From: an uncultured Pirellula sp. | GTDB lineage: Bacteria; Planctomycetota; Planctomycetia; Pirellulales; Pirellulaceae | Assembly: GCA_903930765.1 (NCBI GenBank) | Contig: CAIYZV010000030.1 | Span: 1-36,379 of the forward strand | DNA length: 36,379 bases | Direction of reading: 5' to 3' | In this document: positions 8,939 through 16,789 of the stretch, in pieces | Layout: each line of letters opens with the position of its first letter | Position numbering within the stretch: position 1 is the stretch's first letter | Program-made: the position numbers and the translations under genes | Notes under the pieces: model-generated | The model's input: the letters and a program-made list of their open reading frames with translations, nothing else | Databases searched by the model: none | Told to the model about the DNA's origin: nothing

Positions 8939-9041
8939 ATTTGGTTTTGATAATTGTCCCCTTTTGCGGCAGCTAGCCGCTCGCATCCCTGCAGGCGGAT
9001 GGTTGCGTCCTTCGCACTCTAAACCGGTTTACGAACCCAGT

Positions 9042-10295
9042 TTACGAACCAGGGGAAGTTGGGGGCTCCGGCGGAGTCGTGGACTCAGTGGATTCCTTGG
9101 AATTGGACGTACCTGCAGAAGCTTCCATGGCATTCGGGGTGATTGGGGCTGACGGCGAAGCGCCCGTTGCTGCTGAGGGAGTTGCTGCTGAGGGAGTTGC
9201 CGGAGCAGGTTTCCCGTGCGGAATCGCTTTCGGAGCATTTAGCAGGACCGTGACAGCACCCAGAATTCCCAGCAGAACCGATCCGATGAACACCGAGTTG
9301 ATTCCGCCGAACGTCTGATCGATCGTGATGCTGGCGATGGTGTTGATGACCGGTGCAAAGCCGAACACCAAAGGCATGACAAAGATCGGCTTGCCGCCAT
9401 AGGTGAAGGCCAAGATGATCCCGAGAGCCCCCAATGCACCTGCGGCACCAGCGCCGATCGAATAGAGCATTCCAAGGGGCGTGAAATCGTTACCCGCTTG
9501 GCTCGATAAAAGAATCACGATCGGAATGATCACCGCAATCACAAAGTAGGCGATGCCGACACAACAGAATGGCCGCAATCGCGAGCCCCCCATTTTGCCT
9601 TGGCCCAAGTGCAAAAAGGGACCGTACGAACCCCAACAAAGGACAGCCAGCGCGATCGACAATCCAACATACAGCCAATGGACTTCACGCTCGACAACCT
9701 TCTTCACTTTGTTCTCAACTTCTGCAGTAGCTTCCGAGACCTTTTCGCTCAGGCTCGAGCCGGATGCAGCCTCGGAGTTCTTCGAATCCGTTTCAGCCGC
9801 GTGCGATGACGCAGCATGATTGGCGGATGGTTTCGGAGCAGGCTTTGTGATGAGGACGCCAACCATCCCCAAACCAACCAAAATCATGCCGAGCAAGAAC
9901 AGTGGTTTGATCTGCGAAAACGATTTGTTGAGCCACGATGTTAGCAACGTGTTGATGACCGGAGCGCCCCCAAACACGATCGGCATCACGTAGATCGCTT
10001 GACCGCCATTGGATAAAGCTAACGCCACACCGAGTGCACCAAGAGCGCCCACGGAGCCAGCGAAAAGCGAAAGGAGCGTTCCGGAGATCGACCAGTGACC
10101 AACCTCGCGCTTGCGGTTGAGCAAAGCGACAGGTACCAAGACGGCGATCAAAAAATAGGCCAATCCGACACCGACAAACGCACAAAGGGAATTGTGCTTC
10201 ATCTCTGCAGTCCCGAAGCGGAGCACGACGCCGTAAACGCCCCAGAAAAAGGCGGTCATTGCGGTAAACGCGAGTACAAACGGTAATTTCAGCAT
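9042..10295 (-). CDS. Internally duplicated membrane protein, DMT/EamA-like transporter
   Basis: This 417-aa integral membrane protein has about ten hydrophobic segments in two homologous halves. Half 1 (about 12-155) has FFWGVYGVVLRFG, VGLAYFLIAVLVP, GALGALGVALA and VMPIVFGGAPVINT. Half 2 (about 215-365) repeats this as LCWGSYGPFLHLG, VGIAYFVIAVIIP, GALGALGIILA and VMPLVFGFAPVINT. The halves are joined by a charged linker (about 160-210), and a Ser/Pro/Ala-rich tail (about 372-417) follows. The topology resembles drug/metabolite transporters. The substrate is unknown, and the similarity is to the architecture rather than to a named member. It follows nadA by 26 bases on the same strand, so an operon is likely; no NAD-precursor link can be claimed. 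Confidence 0.75.
   Translation of the reverse strand: MLKLPFVLAFTAMTAFFWGVYGVVLRFGTAEMKHNSLCAFVGVGLAYFLIAVLVPVALLNRKREVGHWSISGTLLSLFAGSVGALGALGVALALSNGGQAIYVMPIVFGGAPVINTLLTSWLNKSFSQIKPLFLLGMILVGLGMVGVLITKPAPKPSANHAASSHAAETDSKNSEAASGSSLSEKVSEATAEVENKVKKVVEREVHWLYVGLSIALAVLCWGSYGPFLHLGQGKMGGSRLRPFCCVGIAYFVIAVIIPIVILLSSQAGNDFTPLGMLYSIGAGAAGALGALGIILAFTYGGKPIFVMPLVFGFAPVINTIASITIDQTFGGINSVFIGSVLLGILGAVTVLLNAPKAIPHGKPAPATPSAATPSAATGASPSAPITPNAMEASAGTSNSKESTESTTPPEPPTSPGS
9166..9195. repeat. 15-bp tandem duplication inside a coding tail
   Basis: Two exact adjacent copies of GTTGCTGCTGAGGGA occur at 9166-9180 and 9181-9195. A partial third (GTTGC) follows. In the minus-strand membrane protein they encode a repeated PSAAT unit in the C-terminal tail. 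The period is a multiple of three, so the frame is kept. Confidence 0.85.
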
Positions 10296-10321
10296 GAGTC
10301 TTCTCGAAAGGGTGGTGGGTA

Positions 10322-11458
10322 CTAACGGACCGTCAGCATGCGTTCAAGGGCAATGAGCGACCAACGAGCCACATCCTCTTTGACGTGGATCTGGTTGACG
10401 ATGGTACCGCGGACGATGTTTTCCAAACTCCAGCACAAATGCGCTAGATCGATTCGGTACATGGTAGCGCACATGCATACCAAGGGGGACAAAAAGTGAA
10501 TCTCTTGTTCGGGGTGTTCTTTTTTCAAACGGTTGACCAAATGCAATTCGGTGCCGATAGCCCACTTGGTCCCCACCGGAGCGTTGCGGACCGTTTCGAT
10601 GATCTTGCTCGTGGAGCCTGAAACATCCGCGATGTCGTTGACCTCTTGAGGGCATTCCGGGTGGACCAGAATTTTGATGCCAGGAATCTTTTCGCGGAAC
10701 TGCTGAACGTGGGACGCTTGGAACATCTGGTGGACCGAGCAGTGCCCTTTCCATAGGATCACCTTGGAGGACTCGATCGCCTCCGCAGAGTTTCCACCGA
10801 GGACTTCTTCGTGTGGATTCCAAACCGGCATTTGCTCGACGGGGATCCCCATTTTGAGCGATGTGTTTCGGCCGAGGTGTTGGTCGGGAAAGAAGAATAC
10901 CCGTTTGCGTTGCTTGAACGACCATTCCAAAACAGCTTTCGCATTGCTGCTGGTGCAGACGATCCCGCCATGCTTCCCGCAGAACGCCTTCAAGCTCGCC
11001 GCGCTGTTGATGTAGGTAACCGGTGTGATGTCGGAGTTGTCGATGACTTCGCCGAGCTGCTCCCAAGCCGATTCGACTTGGCGGATGGCGGCCATGTCGG
11101 CCATCGAGCAACCGGCCGCCATATCCGGCAACACCACACGAACGCGTGCTCCGTGTCGCGACTCCAGTTTCTCCGGACGATTGGCCAAAATGTCCGCAGT
11201 CTCCGCCATGAAGTGAACACCGCAGAACACGATGGTTCGGCAATCGGCGCTATCCGCGGCCAGTTTGCTCAACTGGTACGAGTCACCGGTCAAGTCTGCA
11301 TGCTCGATGACTTCGTCTTGCTGGTAGTGGTGCCCCAAGATCAACAGGCTCGAGCCAAGCTCCTTTTTGGCTTTTTGGATCCGGTCGCATAGCTCTTGGT
11401 TCCCCAGTTCGCGATAGGAACCAAAGGGCAGTGCAGAATCGATCGTGACTGTGCTCAT
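10322..11458 (-). CDS. nadA: Quinolinate synthase A (NadA)
   Basis: NadA condenses iminoaspartate with dihydroxyacetone phosphate to quinolinate in de novo NAD synthesis, using a [4Fe-4S] cluster. From the ATG at 11458 it has 378 aa. GGAAAG lies eight bases upstream and supports this start; a longer frame up to 11554 has no family similarity. The motif LILGHHYQQDEV near the N-terminus binds substrate. The three cluster cysteines lie in DMAAGCSMADM, VHPECPQEV and VCMCATMYR. No nadB or nadC is in the window. It appears to be the first gene of a two-gene unit with the downstream membrane protein. Confidence 0.95.
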   Translation of the reverse strand: MSTVTIDSALPFGSYRELGNQELCDRIQKAKKELGSSLLILGHHYQQDEVIEHADLTGDSYQLSKLAADSADCRTIVFCGVHFMAETADILANRPEKLESRHGARVRVVLPDMAAGCSMADMAAIRQVESAWEQLGEVIDNSDITPVTYINSAASLKAFCGKHGGIVCTSSNAKAVLEWSFKQRKRVFFFPDQHLGRNTSLKMGIPVEQMPVWNPHEEVLGGNSAEAIESSKVILWKGHCSVHQMFQASHVQQFREKIPGIKILVHPECPQEVNDIADVSGSTSKIIETVRNAPVGTKWAIGTELHLVNRLKKEHPEQEIHFLSPLVCMCATMYRIDLAHLCWSLENIVRGTIVNQIHVKEDVARWSLIALERMLTVR

Positions 11459-11869
11459 GGCGTAATCTTTCCAGTAGCCTTTTCGTTCCAGGGGACAGAC
11501 CAGTCCAACCCGACACTCAGCGTTACTAGCCGTTTTCTGAGACCAATGAACCACTGAGTGCGTCGTTGAGCGATTGGGATACCGCGATCGTGAATGCGTA
11601 AAGCCAGCAATCCCCGCGAGCCCCCAATTTTTCGCGGACGCTATTATCGTCGATTGTCGATTGTCGCAAAGGCGATTTACCCGGATTACTCCACGAAAGA
11701 GTTGGTTATTCCTTGTTAAGGTCCCACTTGGGAGGTGAGATGGAAGGGTTATTTTCGTAACAAACGTTCAAGTTTTCCTTGATCGGAGGGCGAATGGAAG
11801 GAGAGACGCTCAGCGTTGGCTCTTTTTTGAAAGCATTTGTTGCAAACTCCCAAAACTTCAGGCAAGCGG
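11459..11869. other. Divergent intergenic region between nadA and the FliN-like gene
   Basis: About 410 bases separate two divergent starts. Visible elements are a short direct repeat of CGATTGT near 11660 (overlapping copies within GTCGATTGTCGATTGTCGC) and a weak stem ACGC/GCGT with outer GAG/CTC followed by TTTTTT at about 11801-11828. The latter could be an attenuator before the FliN-like gene. No confident promoter pair was found. Open frames here lack family-like content. Confidence 0.35.
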
Positions 11870-12196
11870 ATGGCCGCAACCAAACCTTTAACTACCAACG
11901 ACCCGGCCAAAATGAACTTTTGGAAGAGTCTGCTTCGAATCGAAGCAGAGGTCCATGTGACATTGGCCCAGCAACCCGTCCCCGTGGATCGGGTGTTGCA
12001 GTTTGTCCCAGGGGTGATGATCCAGTTCGAAAAATCGTGCGATGCACCGCTATGTCTGGAGATCGATGGTCAAAAGATCGCTGAAGGGGAAGTGGTCAAG
12101 GTGGGGGACAAATTCGGATTGAGAATCACCGATGTGTGCGAGCACGCCGAAGCGTGGATACCTCTGATCAGCAGTTTGCCTAGCAGTTCCGAATAA
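11870..12196 (+). CDS. Small FliM/FliN (SpoA-domain) family protein
   Basis: This 108-aa protein consists almost entirely of one SpoA/FliN C-terminal domain, with an N-terminal stretch of about 15 residues. Recognisable pieces are EAEVHVTLAQQPVPVDRVLQ, then FVPGVMIQF, the strand LEIDGQKIAEGEVVKVGDKFGLRI, and a C-terminal helix. In the flagellar motor switch, FliN forms the lower C-ring; related domains occur in type III secretion. No other flagellar or secretion gene is nearby, so it is an orphan copy. ATG at 11870 is chosen because AGG lies about seven bases upstream; ATG at 11912 is possible. It converges with accD. Confidence 0.75.
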   Translation: MAATKPLTTNDPAKMNFWKSLLRIEAEVHVTLAQQPVPVDRVLQFVPGVMIQFEKSCDAPLCLEIDGQKIAEGEVVKVGDKFGLRITDVCEHAEAWIPLISSLPSSSE

Positions 12197-12269
12197 ACAA
12201 AGCATGGGTTGGGGTTCGGCGCGAGCGACTTTGCACCCCCTGGACGTCTGACCCTAACGGCCTCTGAGG

Positions 12270-13124
12270 TTATCTTTTGCCGCAGTAATCGATCGCGGCA
12301 GCAATCTCAGTCTTGAGCCGGAACCGCTCCACGATTCGATCGATGTAGCCGTGTTCGAGCAAGAACTCGCTGGTTTGGAAACCCTCGGGGAGTTCAATCT
12401 TGATGGTTGCTTTGATGGTGCGAGGTCCTGCGAAACCGATCAAGGCTTTGGGTTCGGCGAAGACGAGATCCCCAAGGCTGGCGAAGCTCGCAGCGACGCC
12501 ACCCATGGTTGGATTGGTGAGGACGCTGATGTAAAGACCACCGGCGGCATGGTAGCGAGCCAAGGCTGCAGAGACTTTCGCCATCTGCATGAGTGATAGG
12601 ATTCCTTCATGCATACGTGCACCACCTCCGGAACCACTTACGATGATCAGCGGAAGAGACTGCTCGGTCGCTCGCTCGATCAAACGGGTGAGTCGTTCAC
12701 CGACGACCGACCCCATACTCCCCATGATGAACGCTGAGTCGGTGACCGCGATGGCAACGCGCCGAGCGCGGATCATACCGAGCCCACAAAGGGCGGCATC
12801 GGTCAGACCGGTCCGAGCCTGCTCCGCCGCCAGCCGCTCCGCGTAGGGCTTCTTATCGGAGAACCGGAGAGGGTCGGTGGGCAACACATGCTCATCGTAG
12901 GCTTCAAACGTTCCCTCATCGAGCAATTGGGAGATGCGTTCGCGGGCCGAAACGTAGTTGTGGTATCGGCACTTCGGACAGACGTTGAGATTCTTTTCAA
13001 GCTCCTTGCGGTAGATCGAGTTGCCACAACCTGGGCATCGTATCCACAGCCCCTCGGGGATGCCGCGGCGCTTGGTCTCTTCGGTGTTCGGGTTGTTGCG
13101 TTTAGGGGTATCCACAATAGCCAT
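12270..13124 (-). CDS. accD: Acetyl-CoA carboxylase carboxyltransferase subunit beta
   Basis: AccD with AccA forms the carboxyltransferase of acetyl-CoA carboxylase, making malonyl-CoA for fatty acid synthesis. The protein has 284 aa, close to the usual 290-300. A four-cysteine zinc ribbon is present at C30, C33, C49 and C52 (CPGCGN and CPKCRYHN). The crotonase-fold core includes [30 protein letters not shown] and [13 protein letters not shown], the acyl-CoA-binding glycine motifs. accA is not adjacent. The gene is last in a minus-strand series after rpe and the phosphatase-fold gene, separated by 232 bases containing a tandem repeat. Confidence 0.95.
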   Translation of the reverse strand: MAIVDTPKRNNPNTEETKRRGIPEGLWIRCPGCGNSIYRKELEKNLNVCPKCRYHNYVSARERISQLLDEGTFEAYDEHVLPTDPLRFSDKKPYAERLAAEQARTGLTDAALCGLGMIRARRVAIAVTDSAFIMGSMGSVVGERLTRLIERATEQSLPLIIVSGSGGGARMHEGILSLMQMAKVSAALARYHAAGGLYISVLTNPTMGGVAASFASLGDLVFAEPKALIGFAGPRTIKATIKIELPEGFQTSEFLLEHGYIDRIVERFRLKTEIAAAIDYCGKR

Positions 13125-13225
13125 TGAATCGCTCGTGTTCGGAGTCTACTTCGAAAGTTTCCATGGGTCGCAATGCGGTCCGTAAGTTTCGAGATTCGTG
13201 TGTCGAGTTTCGGGTATGCCTCAGA

Positions 13226-13271
13226 ATCCATCATACCGAGCACCCGTTATCCATCGTACCGAGCACCCGTT
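13226..13271. repeat. 23-bp tandem duplication upstream of accD
   Basis: Two adjacent 23-base copies (13226-13248 and 13249-13271) differ at one base; both contain TACCGAGCACCCGTT. A 12-base motif (CCTTGCAGCACC) is also repeated at 13272-13283 and 13303-13314. The block lies in the 232-bp gap between accD and the upstream minus-strand gene. Confidence 0.85.
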
Positions 13272-13356
13272 CCTTGCAGCACCAATCTCTCTCGAAACGA
13301 GGCCTTGCAGCACCTGTTTTCTCACAAAGTGAACGCTGACGCTAGTCGCAACCCGA

Positions 13357-13977
13357 TCATCCGCGTGACCTGGCCCCTCCGACTGGCTCAGGGGCGTCGC
13401 CCGTTCGGGATGGGGCGTTTTGGCCGTCGGCGATGATTTCCCAAGAGCCCTTGTCGCATTCCGACTTCCAAAGGTCCTCAAAATCAACCGACTTCAGCTT
13501 GCTAGCGACCAACGTCGCCATCGGCTCGGGAATCACCACCGCGATGGTCTCGTTGGCGTGTTTTTTTTGCAGTTTTGCCAACTGCTTCGCGATGCGAGAC
13601 TCCGCCGCGTCGATCGTCTCGCCGCCAGGTGGACTAAACGCCCGAGGATTGTCTTGAACCTGCTTGTACAGCTTGGGCTGTTGACGTTTGATTTCCTCGA
13701 TGCACTTGCCTTGCCAAAGCCCATGGTCAAGGTTTTGAAAGCACTCGTAGACCTTCCAGCGACACCCTGTGGCGTCAGCGATCTCCCTCGCGGTAGCTTG
13801 GGCGGATTCGCATGGGCCACAGTAAACAACCGTAATTGGTAGATGCGCTATCTCACTCGCCATTCTTCGGACTTGCTCGAGTCCGGCGGTCGAAAGGGGT
13901 ATATCCAAGCACCCTTTCATACGATCTTGTTCATCGAACGAGGTCGAACCTGGACGAACGACCACAACTTTACTCAT
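13357..13977 (-). CDS. Histidine-phosphatase-fold protein lacking catalytic histidines
   Basis: This 206-aa protein has the phosphoglycerate mutase-like fold. The N-terminal strand and loop VVVVRPGSTSFDEQDRMKG align with the family's VRHGET...R..G. LSTAGLEQVRRMA, the GLWQGK segment and PPGGETIDAAESRI are also typical. However, the phosphorylated histidine of the RHG motif is proline here (P9). The second histidine, normally in a VVSHG-type motif, is also proline (VVIPEP, P150). The second phosphate-binding Arg (RxxxTA) is lost in CESAQATA. It is therefore probably a non-catalytic or altered-function member. The gene lies 34 bases downstream of rpe, so co-transcription is likely. No frameshift or stop is present. 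Confidence 0.8.
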   Translation of the reverse strand: MSKVVVVRPGSTSFDEQDRMKGCLDIPLSTAGLEQVRRMASEIAHLPITVVYCGPCESAQATAREIADATGCRWKVYECFQNLDHGLWQGKCIEEIKRQQPKLYKQVQDNPRAFSPPGGETIDAAESRIAKQLAKLQKKHANETIAVVIPEPMATLVASKLKSVDFEDLWKSECDKGSWEIIADGQNAPSRTGDAPEPVGGARSRG

Positions 13978-14011
13978 ACAAACCCAAACTCCGAAAAAGA
14001 GTAAGCCGCAC

Positions 14012-14725
14012 TCACGGGATGTTCACGCTTTGGAACTTGCACCGGAGACGCGTCATCGCTTGGCAGTAATCCGCCTCGCGGAAAATAGCAGAGCCCGCAA
14101 CGAGCAGGTCCGCTCCTGAAGCGGTGGCGGGACCAATCGTTTCAGCATTGATCCCTCCGTCCACTTCCAAAAGTAGTTCGGGGCCAAACTTGGAACGAAG
14201 ATGACTCAAGCGTTCCAAAGCGATCGGATTGAAAGGTTGCCCGCCAAATCCTGCGGCAACGCTCATCACTAACACCAAATCGCAACTGCCCACATGGGGC
14301 AATAACTTGTCAAACGGCGTCGTGGGATTGATCGCCAACCCCGCCGCGACACCGCCTCCACGAATCCTGTCGAGAATCGGCTCCGGATCCGGGGTCGCTT
14401 CGATGTGGAACGTGATGCTATCCGCCCCTGCATCCATGAACTGCTTCGCGTACTGAGCCGGATCGGAAATCATTAAGTGGACGTCGATCTTCAATTCCGT
14501 AATCCGTCGCAACGATTGGACGATCGGCATCCCATACGTCAAATTCGGCACGAAATGACCATCCATGACATCCAAATGGAGAACCTCGACGCCGGCTTCC
14601 TCAAGCAATTCCACCTCGCGCTGAAGATTTGCGAAATCGCAAAGGAGCAAAGAGGGTAGAATCGTTGGCCGAGCTGCCCGTAAGAAGCGAACCGTTGTTT
14701 CGGTGCGAGAACCAAGTTCAGGCAT
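14012..14725 (-). CDS. rpe: Ribulose-phosphate 3-epimerase
   Basis: Rpe interconverts ribulose-5-phosphate and xylulose-5-phosphate in the pentose phosphate pathway. The 237-aa TIM barrel has the metal and catalytic motifs LHLDVMDGHFVPN, IDVHLMI, FHIEA and LEVDGGI, and the phosphate-binding segment ADLLVAGSAIF. In the loop MSVAAGFGGQPF, the family's usual Asn-Pro (MSVNPGFGGQ) is Ala-Ala, a mild oddity. About 20 extra residues precede the barrel. It leads a probable minus-strand unit with the phosphatase-fold gene, and a minus-strand terminator lies about 110 bases upstream of its start. Confidence 0.92.
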   Translation of the reverse strand: MPELGSRTETTVRFLRAARPTILPSLLLCDFANLQREVELLEEAGVEVLHLDVMDGHFVPNLTYGMPIVQSLRRITELKIDVHLMISDPAQYAKQFMDAGADSITFHIEATPDPEPILDRIRGGGVAAGLAINPTTPFDKLLPHVGSCDLVLVMSVAAGFGGQPFNPIALERLSHLRSKFGPELLLEVDGGINAETIGPATASGADLLVAGSAIFREADYCQAMTRLRCKFQSVNIP

Positions 14726-14834
14726 AGGGAATTAATAACCGAGGATCCAATCGTTGGAATTTGATCCAACAATAACCAACCGCGGGCGGAATCCACAAGG
14801 GGCAAAATGAAACATTCAGCCAAGAGAACCCAAG

Positions 14835-14858
14835 AAAAAACCACCCCAAAGAGGGGTG
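14835..14858 (-). terminator. Terminator-like hairpin in the rpe upstream region
   Basis: On the minus strand CACCCC (14858-14853) pairs with GGGGTG (14847-14842) across a 5-base loop and is followed by GG then TTTTTT. It points towards rpe and lies about 110 bases before its start. It could end an unseen short RNA or act as an attenuator in the rpe leader. Confidence 0.55.
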
Positions 14859-15032
14859 CGATAGCTTGCCCAGTTCACCGCATGCCGATCGAAGGCCGTT
14901 TCGCCCTAGCTCGCACAATTGCTAAGTGCTAAGCGTCCGACAGTGCCGCCGCAATCCGTGTCCCCGCAATCCGTAGATACACTGCAATCCCTAGCGGCAA
15001 CCCATCCCCAGAAAACGTAACCCCAGACACAA

Positions 15033-15073
15033 TAGCCCAAAAAATGAGCCCAAAAATATGAGCCCCAAAAATA
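15033..15073. repeat. A-rich 14-15 bp repeat, three copies
   Basis: Units starting TAGCCCAAAAAA (15033), TGAGCCCAAAAATA (15045) and TGAGCCCCAAAAATA (15059) follow one another directly upstream of uvrC. Copy lengths differ by one or two bases, as expected for slippage. The A-tracts may give a bent, AT-rich promoter region for uvrC. Confidence 0.7.
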
Positions 15074-15098
15074 TTAGGGAGCGTCGAAACCCCAAGCG

Positions 15099-16628
15099 AT
15101 GACCAATCCAGACGACCATGATGGCCTCACCGATGACGATGGCCTGACCGATGACGGGCTTTCGGTAGATACTCCGTCCTCAGGTGAGGTTGAGCCCGAC
15201 GAAGCGAGCGACGAGCTTCTGGCAATGCCGACTCCGGAATTGCTAGGACGCATCCGAGACTTATTGTCCGGGAATCTCGGGTTCCGTCGGTCGGCGGAAA
15301 AGGTCCGGGAGTTCCCACAAAGTCCCGGCGTGTACTTGATGAAGGACGTGTCAGGGGTCGTCATCTATGTTGGCAAGGCAAAGAATTTGCGAGCCAGGGC
15401 GGGCAGCTACTTTCATGCGGCAGCGGCTCAGGAAATCCGAACGGCGGATTGGATCCACGAGATCGCCGACATCGACTTCATGGAATGCAGCAACGAAGTC
15501 GATGCGTTGTTGACGGAAAACCGATTGATCAAGGACATTCAGCCGCGTCATAACAAGGACCTCAAGGACGATAAGACATTTCCCTATTTGATGATCACCA
15601 CCCACGAGGCATTTCCTCGCGTCGAAGTGACCCGAACCCCGCGCGACAAAGGGGCAAAACTGTACGGGCCGTTCACGAGCGCTGGCCAGTTGCGGGGAGC
15701 GTTGCAAGTCATGCAGCGGGTCTTCAAGTTTCGCACTTGTTCGCTCGACATCGATGATGCAGATCCGCGCTGGCAATGGTTTCGACCTTGTCTCTTAGCA
15801 TCCATCGATCAGTGCACAGCGCCTTGCAATTTGCGCATTAGCAAGGCCGATTATCGTCGCGACATTCGGCGTCTGCAAACCTTTCTCGAAGGGGGGAGCA
15901 CGCGATTGCTGTCGCAGATGCGGGACGAGATGAAAGAAGCCTCGGTGCAACTTGACTTTGAGCGCGCCGCTCGGCTTCGCGATGAAATTCGTTTGCTAGA
16001 AAATCTCGATCGCCGAGGTGAGATCGACACGCATGCGCAACCCGAAGTCTTTTACATCGATCCTAAAAAAGGAATGCGGGCACTGAAGAAGGTGCTCGGC
16101 ATGGACCGGGAACCACGTGTCATCGAGGGGGTGGATATCGCCCACCTCGGCGGAAGCGACACGGTCGCATCGCTCGTGCAGTTCCTCGATGGCTTGCCAT
16201 TCAAACCTGGATATCGGCGCTACAAAATTCAAGGGGTGGATGGAATCGACGACTTCCGATCGATCCATGAAGTCATCGCGCGACGATTCAAACGTCTGCA
16301 CGATGAGCAAGAAGCGTTTCCCGATCTGTTGATGATCGATGGAGGAAAAGGACAACTCAACGCGGCCCTCGCCGCATTTCGAGATTGCGACATCACCCCG
16401 CCCGTGATGGTTTCACTCGCCAAAAAGGAAGAGGAGATTTTCCAACCGGGAGAGAAAGATCCGATTCGACTCGGACGGGAATCGTTCGCATTGCGATTGC
16501 TGCAGTATGTCCGTGACGAAGCACACCGCTTTGCCCAGCACTACCACCATCTTCTTCGCAACAAATCCGCGTTCGAAGGACTCACCGGAAAAAAATCAAA
16601 ACGTTCCGATCGCAAGGCGCAGGATTAG
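15099..16628 (+). CDS. uvrC: Excinuclease ABC subunit C, short form
   Basis: UvrC makes both incisions in nucleotide excision repair after UvrAB find damage. The 509-aa protein has the GIY-YIG domain at about 73-155 (PGVYLMKD, then YVGKAKNLRAR) and a four-cysteine cluster (FRTCS...RPCL...DQCTAPCN) that may bind Fe-S. The UVR motif for UvrB contact is at about 255-290. The RNase H-like domain keeps its acidic and His residues (VDIAHLGG, LLMIDGGKGQL, RDEAHRFA). It stops just after that domain, so the C-terminal double helix-hairpin-helix found in the usual ~600-residue UvrC is absent. The first 40 residues are an Asp-rich extension with a repeated GLTDD unit. M43 is an alternative start. Confidence 0.92.
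   Translation: MTNPDDHDGLTDDDGLTDDGLSVDTPSSGEVEPDEASDELLAMPTPELLGRIRDLLSGNLGFRRSAEKVREFPQSPGVYLMKDVSGVVIYVGKAKNLRARAGSYFHAAAAQEIRTADWIHEIADIDFMECSNEVDALLTENRLIKDIQPRHNKDLKDDKTFPYLMITTHEAFPRVEVTRTPRDKGAKLYGPFTSAGQLRGALQVMQRVFKFRTCSLDIDDADPRWQWFRPCLLASIDQCTAPCNLRISKADYRRDIRRLQTFLEGGSTRLLSQMRDEMKEASVQLDFERAARLRDEIRLLENLDRRGEIDTHAQPEVFYIDPKKGMRALKKVLGMDREPRVIEGVDIAHLGGSDTVASLVQFLDGLPFKPGYRRYKIQGVDGIDDFRSIHEVIARRFKRLHDEQEAFPDLLMIDGGKGQLNAALAAFRDCDITPPVMVSLAKKEEEIFQPGEKDPIRLGRESFALRLLQYVRDEAHRFAQHYHHLLRNKSAFEGLTGKKSKRSDRKAQD
15120..15155. repeat. 18-bp in-frame tandem duplication in uvrC
   Basis: Two adjacent 18-base copies (GATGGCCTCACCGATGAC and a one-base variant) at 15120-15137 and 15138-15155 encode the repeated Asp-rich N-terminal extension of UvrC. 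A partial third copy (GGGCT) follows. Confidence 0.85.
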
Positions 16629-16732
16629 CGACTCAATACACACCCATGGAGTACCTGCGATCTTTGTGATGGGGTACGATAAGAGAGATCGCGAATGGCA
16701 ATCCGGCGAACAATCCGGAAACCATTCTCCAC

Positions 16733-16780
16733 AGGTAACTCTCATCACAGGCAACTCTCACCACAGACAACTCTCAGAGG
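16733..16780. repeat. 16-bp tandem repeat upstream of pckG
   Basis: Three adjacent 16-base units start at 16733, 16749 and 16765, sharing the core AACTCTCA (AGGTAACTCTCATCAC, AGGCAACTCTCACCAC, AGACAACTCTCAGAGG). The last unit ends with AGAGG, which serves as the probable pckG ribosome binding site. The array therefore sits in the pckG leader. Confidence 0.8.
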
Positions 16781-16789
16781 TAGACTACC

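Larger units (their letters stand above)
14726..15098. other. Intergenic region between rpe and uvrC, repeat-rich
   Basis: The 373-base gap between divergent rpe and uvrC holds a minus-strand terminator-like hairpin (14835-14858). Near the rpe start is an inverted repeat, GTTGGA/TCCAAC (14753-14770). Three copies of a CGCAATCC- or TGCAATCC-centred motif lie at about 14949-14992, and a three-copy A-rich repeat at 15033-15073. No protein-like frame was recognised. A short minus-strand RNA from about 14860-15090 ending at the hairpin is possible. Confidence 0.4.

Noticed and set aside
10344-11243. 299-codon minus-strand frame
   Set aside because: It overlaps nadA in another frame and is rich in Arg, Gly and Pro; nadA has the complete cluster cysteines.
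10811-11392. 193-codon plus-strand frame
   Set aside because: It is antisense to nadA with no recognisable domain or ribosome binding site.
11779-12084. 101-codon plus-strand frame
   Set aside because: It overlaps the FliN-like gene in another frame and is Arg/Gly-rich without motifs.
14718-14918. 66-codon minus-strand frame upstream of rpe
   Set aside because: It overlaps the rpe start, crosses the terminator-like hairpin and has no ribosome site.
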